Shown here in pieces: positions 21,901 through 27,232 of a stretch of DNA of 27,232 nt (positions within the stretch are counted from its first letter, which is position 1; each line of letters starts with the position of its first letter). Both the position numbers and the translations under genes were made by a program. A model generated the notes under the pieces. The model was given only the letters and a program-made list of their open reading frames with translations, had not been told where the DNA came from and did not search any database. The stretch is taken from positions 1-27,232 of the forward strand of contig BLXT01001839.1 in NCBI GenBank assembly GCA_019648995.1, written 5' to 3'. The stretch comes from Plakobranchus ocellatus. Its lineage: Eukaryota; Mollusca; Gastropoda; Plakobranchidae.

Positions 21901-24900
21901 TATCTTGTTTTCAAGTCTGTTTGTATTTCTGCAATTTCAGCAATATTACTGCCACAATCAAATGAAAAGTAGAATCATCCATAAACTTTACACTTGGTTA
22001 TTGCAGATTGATTGAGACGATTAAAACTGTAGGGGTTAAAAAAGATGCTTTAAAAAAATTTACATTGTCTTCAATTATTGTCAGAAATTTCGTTGTAAAA
22101 ACACTGATTAAAAAAAAAAAAGCTTAGTCCAACTCTGCATTTTTAACTTTATAAGGAGTTTCCAATTTCTAAGCAACCAGCCCAAAACTGCTTAAACTAT
22201 TTAAAGAGATTTGATGCATGTTAGTATTGATGAAGCCACAATAGTGGTCAAATGTTTTAAATTATAGCAGTTCATGATTTCTTCTTCAAATTAGTTAAAG
22301 TAAGTGTGGTCTTTTCAATTTTTTCAAGTAAATAAATAACTTAAAAAATCTATTCTTTGCAACATAAGACACTTGTTGCTTTTATGTTTCTATATCAGGA
22401 TAAGTTACTTTTTATACATGTAACCTTGAAAGCAACTTTGATGTCAGTACAAAGAATATTTAAAAAAAATTTTTTTTGTAGTTGTGTGAGCCTGGGCAAG
22501 AAGATGGCCAAGATTACATTGACCTGTCTGACTTTGATGAAGGAACTGTGCTTTGTCTGTTAAAGTTTGTCTATCACGGAGGAGGAATATGGTGGACCCA
22601 GGAAAACCAAGCACAACTTTTTCATCTGGCACACAGGTTAGAAAATCCTTATTTACGTTAGAACTTTCCATTATGATGGTGATCACAAGAAGTTTATCAA
22701 AATATGATACTTTTAAAAATTTTTCATATATAACTATTCAACTTTGAAATAAAAAAAAGATTGTTTGTCTGTGCTCACAATTTATTAGTGTCTTATTATT
22801 AAACAAAATGTTTAATGGTCACAGACTTGAGCCACTTTTTTTATTTTTTGAGCAAATTGAAGGATTCCTTAGAACTGAAATCAAAATTTTCTGAACTGAT
22901 TGGTGAACTCATTGAAGTGATTCTTGGATGCCTTGAGCTGATTAAAAAAATTTCTTGACTTTTTCTGGGCATGTATATTTTTTCATGATTTTCTTTATTT
23001 GAATCAATTACCTTCTAAACTTACCCTGAAAGAAGACAATGTTAGCTTGCAATTTGTTTCTTCCCATAGTGGGGCATATTTCCGAATTGTCCACTATTAT
23101 TCAACTTGACATCTTCTTTTATGCAACCTGCTTAAATACAATCAAGTTTTATGTCATAGTTTCATCACATGGAGTCTTCATAGCATTAGAATATCCGTTG
23201 TTTCCCTTTTCATTCACACCAAAATTTGTTGGTTGAAGCTTCATTAGAAATCAAGGTATGGAGTCATCAAAGCTGGAAATTCTACAAAGTAAATCTTCTT
23301 CACAAGGTTAAATGAAACTTTATTTCAAATACTTGCACCTCATTTGAGAAAAAAAGTTTAAGAAATAAACAATGGCTTTAATATTGAATATTGTTTATGA
23401 GGCTTCCATTGTTGACACCTTAAAAAAAAAATTCACTATTAACTTTGATTCGTATGGATTTTAAAATGCATTTTACAGCACATTATATTCAGCCTTTTCA
23501 ATTTGATTTCTTTTGGTTTTGATCTTTCAGTTTTGTTCGTATTTTTTGCCTGTGAGTTAATTTTCATCATGTACACATAACATATATATATATATATATA
23601 TGTATTTCAGTTTATATATGTCTTAACAAAAGTTATGTTATTTTAAATGTTTCCATTATATTTTCTTCTGCAATTTTCCTGTTTTGTTTAGTCCTTCTGT
23701 TAGTGCAAGTTACTAGATTGTTTATATCTTTGATTTTCAAGTTGTGAGATCATGCTGACCTTTCCAGTGTCGTAAAAAGCTTTATTTTTTTTCGTATAAA
23801 GCAAAATTTATTTGTGTAGTTGTTCTTGTAGTCTTCAAAACACACACCATTGAAAATCATAGGATTGTATGTTTTGTGTATTATATCTTGATTGTTATAA
23901 CATTTAAATATGTTGTTCTTTTTATCATCTCCTTTGTCTCTGTTTCTCTCCTGCCAGATTGTCCTTACCTAAGCTGTTGAAAGCAATCCAGTCGTGCCGA
24001 GCAGGTAAGAGTGAACTACACACAGAAACTGACTCAAAACATCAGCAACATCTATGGGAAGATAAGATGATGACAGAGGCCATAGGGAATGTGGGCAAGA
24101 CTAAGCAGGAACCTGATGATTTGAGTTCCTGTAGTGCTAAAACCTTTGGTTTGGTAGCTCATGTTAAGAGGGATGTGATGGTGGATCAGCAAGACTCCAT
24201 AAGGGTAGAGTTGACTGAATCGGATGAAAAAATGAGCACTCTAAACAAAAACAGAAGCGAATGTGCTGTTTCAAACCAAAGTGAGGAAAGTGAAAGAGAA
24301 AATGTAGGGTTTGGAGAGGATCAGGAGCAAATGGTCATGGAAACCGGAGACAAAATAGAGACAAAACCAGATATTGGGGTACTTTTGGCCATACCTTATG
24401 TGGGCAAAGAAGGAAAAAGAGAGGAATTTCAAGTCAGTGGGGATGGTGATGATTCTGCACCTCTCACATCAAAAATTGAAAATCCTTTTCTTGATTTGAA
24501 AGAGGCATGTCTAAAAGAGCCTATGAAAAGAGAAGAACTTAATTCCATAGAATCTGCAAGGCCCCAAGTAATGCCTATTGCAGATGCAGTTTCTTTAAAA
24601 GACTTGCCTTCTACAAAGAAAGGACGAAAGAGAAAGGGAACAAAAAAGGCATTCGTCGAGGCAGTGAGAAAAGTATGTAATGGCAACCCTTCTGATGATT
24701 TTGATGATGACGCATATAGTGATATCATTGTGAAAATAGAAAAAACTATGAAGAAACAAAACCTAGGTGATCATGTCTTTTATCCATCCGTGCTTTATGA
24801 AGAATCAGTAGACCCAGAGGAGCTCTCAATAACTTCTGTTTCACTTCCTTTGAAAAAAAAGAGGAAAATGAGAAAAAATGAGATTGGTACTCAGATATTT

Positions 24901-25680
24901 GGTCAAGACAGGCAGGGACCATCGGCTTTGAATGTCAGAACTAAATCTAAACTGTTGATGAAACTGTTTATGCAGCAGTCCACAGTAAGGTCAGACAGTT
25001 TGACCAGTCATGGTATATACAATGTCAAAAGTTGCAGTTCAGATCAGTCCGAAGTTGAGAAGCATACAGCAAACACAGTTGGCTCTTCCCTAAATGTGAA
25101 GAATAAAGAATCAAGCACCTCCAAATCAAATGATCATAGCTTTGTGGCCAAGACCAAAAATTCTTTAAGAGAAGAAACTGTTTGTGTGAAAACAGTTAGA
25201 GGTGGTGACTACTCCAGAGATGAAGAAGGTGTATCCTCTGACATTGAGAGTTCATTATTTTATAAAGAAAGATCTGTTAATAAAAATGGCAGCCTGAAAT
25301 CATTACAAACTTGTTCAAAGTCTGTTTTGTCAGCCACTCCTGTTCTGCCTTCAGAACCTTCACCTGTTAAACCTTACATAGCATCTTCAGAGCAATATCC
25401 TGAGGAAACTGACATGTCACCCACACAACATCTGCCTGGTAAATCAAATTCACCCGATGAGTTTGAACTGACAAGTTCCAAAAGGTATATGAGGGCTCAG
25501 AAAATACCCTCAAAGCATTCATCCACTGAATCTTATCTAAGTTACCACAACACTGACATGGATAGCCCCATCGCTTTATCTCAAACACAAAACCAAAACC
25601 ACACAAGCCCCAAGAGAACAAAGAGAGGATTGGCAAAATTGGAGTCACCCCTATTTAAGCTTAATCGAGATAACATCTAA
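15881..25680 (+). CDS. SLX4: SLX4, N-terminal exons, BTB domain and middle region
   Basis: Six proposed exons (15881-15975, 17713-17939, 20092-20204, 21287-21526, 22482-22636, 23958-25680) join in compatible phases. The order is a K-rich segment, an acidic segment, a Ser/Thr-rich segment, a BTB domain split over two exons, and a 573-codon low-complexity exon. The BTB part reads SLVNSDLYSDVSIRV, IRAHKILLHAQCPQLLD, GTVLCLLKFVYHGG and LFHLAHR. This aligns with human SLX4 MVNNPQLSDVQFQ, YAHKFVLYARCPLL, ARTFLHYLYTAD and SLAHRFG. BTB in SLX4 mediates dimerisation. Together with the SAP/C-terminal block at 596-5299 it would make a full SLX4 apart from the extreme N-terminus, but the order on the scaffold is reversed. 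One single-base frameshift is needed in exon 17713-17939, and the frame ends at TAA 25678-25680 without SAP or SLX1-binding domain. BTB identification is firm; SLX4 assignment is likely; upstream exons are inferred from splice phase. Confidence 0.68.
16063..16332 (+). mobile_element. tRNA-derived SINE
   Basis: Starts with a tRNA-like head containing an RNA polymerase III A box (TAGCTTATCTGG, 16074-16085) and B box (GGTTCGAATCC, 16118-16128). A non-tRNA body follows to a T-rich tail near 16330. The head does not fold into a good tRNA acceptor stem, so this is not a tRNA gene. It lies in the intron between 15975 and 17713, in the same orientation as the exons. The SINE family was not identified. 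Confidence 0.8.
17713..17939 (+). CDS. Probable SLX4 upstream exon with a single-base frameshift
   Basis: 227 bp, acceptor ACAACAG, donor TTTAA|GTAAGT. The first part is open in one frame (SEEYEEKNEISLEADDDAYA then SETYLEFPLKK) and runs to TGA at 17886-17888. From the AAAAAA run at 17830-17835 the next frame is open to the donor (VAKSILSPDLCGQIRNLIEK then ALRHYKSKTRRNDL). A one-base change in the A-run would connect them and give the phase needed for exon 20092-20204. This is either a sequencing/assembly indel or a real lesion. No known domain; assignment to SLX4 is by position and phase. Confidence 0.5.
18449..19835 (-). mobile_element. mariner element (Tc1/mariner, DD34D), full length but inactive
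   Basis: Terminal inverted repeats of about 30 bp: 18449-18479 (GAGGGAAGTTCGGAAAGTAA) and 19805-19835 (reverse complement GAGGGAAGTTCGGCAAGTAA). They enclose 1387 bp with a single transposase region on the minus strand. The left flank is TA as expected. The right flank is TT, read here as a mutated TA. It is inserted in the intron between 17939 and 20092, antisense to the SLX4 exons. Confidence 0.92.
18548..19645 (-). pseudogene. mariner transposase pseudogene
   Basis: Transposase that would bind the terminal repeats and cut and paste the element. From the C-terminal side, the catalytic D residues are in TRDETW (19124-19126), QLDNVTTH and SPDLAPSDFHLF. There are 34 residues between the second and third D, the mariner DD34D signature. 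The N-terminal helix-turn-helix region includes SMTQVYQWCSWFKDGQTSL. The gene is dead: the frame changes just after the first ATG (19643-19645), TAA at 19546-19548 interrupts the N-terminal domain, and there is another frame change near 19262. The C-terminal frame (18548-19189 and a little upstream) is intact. Confidence 0.92.
20092..20204 (+). CDS. Probable SLX4 upstream exon, Ser/Thr-rich
   Basis: 113 bp, acceptor AATTCAAAG with a poor pyrimidine tract, donor TTAAAG|GTGGTA. It enters in phase 1 and leaves in phase 0, exactly as the flanking exons need. It encodes DKIDPEIKEKKTFGACNKTS then SSMDFTAQTQHIDNSLK, hydrophilic with no domain. The competing longer open frame (20017-20202) has no such support. 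Called mainly from phase continuity. Confidence 0.4.
21287..21526 (+). CDS. SLX4: SLX4 exon, first half of BTB domain
   Basis: 240 bp, acceptor TCTTCTTGTCTCACAG, donor CTTGAT|GTAAGG, phase 0 to 0. After an acidic lead (PLQESEDPGDFEKKPC) it has CQLCGRISPFASLVNSDLYS followed by DVSIRV, a loop rich in N/S/T, then IRAHKILLHAQCPQLLD. This is the classical BTB pattern of strand, D-V motif, A/H-K helix and cysteine-proline. The match to human SLX4 (QLSDVQFQ, AHKFVLYARCPLL) is close. An upstream CxxC (CQLC) might be a zinc-binding remnant but has no clear partner residues. Confidence 0.85.
22482..22636 (+). CDS. SLX4: SLX4 exon, second half of BTB domain
   Basis: 155 bp, acceptor TTTTTTTGTAG, donor CACACAG|GTTAG, phase 0 to 2. 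It encodes LCEPGQEDGQDYIDLSDFDE then GTVLCLLKFVYHGGGIWWTQ and LFHLAHR. The DLSDFDEGTVLCLLKFVYHG segment is the BTB strand-helix pair (human VLLGDVSTEAARTFLHYLYT), and LFHLAHR corresponds to SLAHRFG. Confidence 0.85.
23582..23603. repeat. (AT)n microsatellite
   Basis: About ten AT units in the SLX4 intron between 22636 and 23958. Simple repeat. Confidence 0.9.
23958..25680 (+). CDS. SLX4: SLX4 large exon, disordered middle region
   Basis: Acceptor TCTCTCCTGCCAG; the first base completes the Arg of LAHR, then SLPKLLKAIQSCRAG closes the BTB helices. There follow about 550 codons of Lys/Ser/Glu-rich, low-complexity sequence with basic clusters (KKGRKRKGTKKAF, LKKKRKMRKN) and many Ser-Pro sites (SEPSPVKPY, DMSPT, SNSPDEF, DMDSP, TSPKRTK). 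This is typical of the phospho-regulated, SUMO- and partner-binding middle of SLX4. The frame stops at TAA 25678-25680. A consensus donor, GCAG|GTAAGA (24004), lies near its start, so a much shorter alternative end is possible; another weak donor is at 25483. No SAP or C-terminal domain follows within the window. Confidence 0.75.
24783..25645 (+). repeat. Tandem duplication, unit 1 (coding, inside SLX4 large exon)
   Basis: First copy of a direct repeat of about 0.9 kb. It starts at TCCATCCGTGCTTTATGA and ends around GGCAAAATTGGAG. The offset to unit 2 rises and falls between 861 and 915 bp because of small indels. The block 25261-25480 is very similar to its partner at 26162-26380, while the first 200 bp are much more diverged. 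Unit 1 is open throughout. Confidence 0.85.
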
Positions 25681-25693
25681 GTCCAACCAAATC

Positions 25694-26560
25694 ATCCATC
25701 TGTGCTGCATGATGATGTTCCATCTTGTTTGAGAAAAAATGTAATCAATATTCAGATATTTGGTCAAGACAGGCAGGTAACATCAGCTTCTAATGACAGT
25801 GCTGAATTTGAACAATTGATGCAGCATTTCATAGTAAAGGACGAAAAGGAAGATGCATCCTTTGATAATGAGAGTCAAGAGAGAGTTTGACCAATGATAG
25901 CATACAAAGTTGCAGTTCAGCTCACTCTGAAGTTGAAAAGCGTATAGTAAACACAACAACCTCTTACCAAAATGTGAAGAATAAGGAATCCCTTGCTTCC
26001 AAACCAGCCGTTCAAAGCATTATGGCCAAGAAAAGAATGAATGTCATACTAAGAAAATTTGTTTTATATTCAGATAAAACTGCTTGTGTGAAAACAGTTA
26101 GAGACGATGACTGCTCCAGAAGTGAGGAAAGTATATTCTCTAACAATGAGAGTTCATTATTTCATAAAGAAAGATCTGTTAATCAAAATGGCAGCCTGAA
26201 ATCATTACAAACTTTTTCAAAGTCTGTTTTGTCAGCCACTCCTGTTCTGCCTTCAGAACTTTCACCTGTTAAACCTTACATAGCATCTTCAGAGCAATAT
26301 CCTGAGGAAACTGGCATGTCACCCACAAAACACCTGCCTGGTAAATCAAATTCACCTGATGAATTTGACTGGACAAATTCAAAAAGGTATACAAGGGCTC
26401 CAAAAAAAAACACAAAACAACCCTGAAAGCATTCACCCATTGTATCTTACCCAAGTAAGCATAATTCTGACATGGATAGCCTCCTTGGGTTATGTCAAAC
26501 AAAAACTGAAAACAAGAGGAGCCCCAAGACAACAAATAGAGACTGGCCAAAATTGGCACA
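25694..26560 (+). pseudogene. Tandem duplication, unit 2, broken copy of SLX4 exon segment
   Basis: Second copy of the exon segment. The frame continues in the same phase as unit 1 after its stop (FGQDRQVTSASNDSAEFEQL) to TGA at 25888-25890. Homology then continues in another frame (25887-26426: SIQSCSSAHSEVEKR, then VLSATPVLPSELSPVKPYIA and SSEQYPEETGMSPTKHLPGK) until TGA at 26424-26426. The homologous tail beyond is out of frame again. It therefore has at least one frameshift and premature stops. A CAG|GTAACA donor at 25776 is present, so partial use by splicing is not excluded. Confidence 0.75.
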
Positions 26561-27232
26561 TGACTGGTTTGTCTATCATCAAAATAGCATTTTGGGCTAC
26601 CAAATCAGGCATCAGCCACGTTAGATTATGTTCTGAATTGTGTGAATTAACGATGATAGCATTTTCTGTACTGAGTATTCTCCACCATTACCAGCCAATA
26701 GCCTTGTTAAGTTGTTGCTGTGCATCAAACCTATAAGTAATCACCTGCTTTTAGGCATTAAACTTCAAAGACGAAACTGTTGAACCTGTCTTTCAGATTA
26801 CCTGTTCAAGGCAACCACCTGTGTGAACGAATATTTTCCTCCAAGTTCCATGCACTTTTTTTCTGTTTTGGTACTTATCAAGGCAAACCCTTCTCCAATG
26901 TCTCTGCAGGCAGCATATTTATTAACCAAAAAGAAAAAAAAAAACTCCTTCAAGCTTACCATTCTGGGCCATTATCTGCTGAGGGGACATGTATGTCCTT
27001 TCCTTTTCACTATCCCCAGCTTTGTTTGTCAGTTGCATGACTGAAATTGATAATAGAGGGTGGCAACTGGTCACCTGACCTATCACAAAAGGTCTGGAAG
27101 GAGGGAGATAAGGTGGAGGAGTGATATTTTCGGGTATGGCCCATCCCAGGCTGCTGTGCTGCCCATCTGATTAATGAATGCTGTTTTTCTGTCTACTATA
27201 GTGTGTGCAGGCAAGACAGTGAGAGAGAGAGA
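26561..27232. other. Downstream region, no gene recognised
   Basis: No convincing exon. At 26601-26622 the words CTACCAAATCAGGCATCAGC faintly recall the start of the tandem unit (CAACCAAATCATCCATC), which might be the stub of a third copy. The two overlapping small frames near 26780-27044 are unremarkable. Sequence from 27050 onward is GC-richer (GGTGGCAACTGGTCACCTGA) and may be an interspersed repeat. Confidence 0.35.
27219..27232. repeat. (GA)n microsatellite at window end
   Basis: GAGAGAGAGAGA reaches the last base, so the tract continues beyond the window and its length is unknown. Confidence 0.8.

Noticed and set aside
24429-26559. Minus-strand frames at 24429-24728, 25367-25648 and 26269-26559
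   Set aside because: They are antisense shadows of the SLX4 large exon. The last two resemble each other only because the exon is duplicated.

Overview
This is AT-rich animal nuclear DNA. It has GT-AG introns, long microsatellites, decayed transposons and one assembly gap of 235 N (12003-12237). A lophotrochozoan, perhaps a gastropod mollusc, is my guess from the general texture (tRNA-derived SINE, frequent TCTAGATC-type motifs, mariner, piggyBac and Gypsy relics). Nothing in the window fixes the species.

The main content is SLX4, the scaffold of the SLX1-SLX4 structure-specific endonuclease complex, in two blocks on the + strand and in an unexpected order. The left block (596-5299) is the 3' end of an SLX4 gene: the SAP-like exon, an acidic linker, the conserved C-terminal domain that binds SLX1, and a natural stop at 5297-5299. 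The right block (15881-25680) holds the earlier part of an SLX4 gene: K-rich and acidic N-terminal exons, two exons encoding the BTB domain, and a 1.7-kb exon for the disordered middle region. Splice phases are consistent across all the proposed exons, provided one single-base frameshift is allowed for in the exon at 17713-17939. The C-terminal half therefore lies upstream of the N-terminal half. This could be tandem SLX4 genes seen through one repeat period, or a scaffold-order error. The two blocks show no overlapping domain content.

Layout: 1-595, an unidentified GC-richer repeat and a 58-bp direct duplication. 596-5299, left SLX4 exons, with a piggyBac-type element (TTAA-flanked, 1258-2683) and a (CT)n/(CTTT)n tract in its introns. 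5300-12002, probable 3' UTR and intergenic DNA with small repeats. 12003-12237, gap bordered by (CT)n. 12238-15880, intergenic DNA or 5' region with an antisense Gypsy LTR-gag relic (about 14430-15320). 15881-25680, right SLX4 exons, with a tRNA-derived SINE (16063-16332) and an antisense dead mariner (18449-19835) in its introns. 24783-26560, a tandem duplication of about 0.9 kb covering the end of the big exon, with the second copy broken. 26561-27232, no recognisable gene.

The most interesting points are the permuted SLX4 order, a possible 39-nt in-frame cassette exon placed directly before the cysteine equivalent to human SLX4 C1805 (needed for SLX1 binding), and the partly decayed tandem repeat in the SLX4 middle exon.
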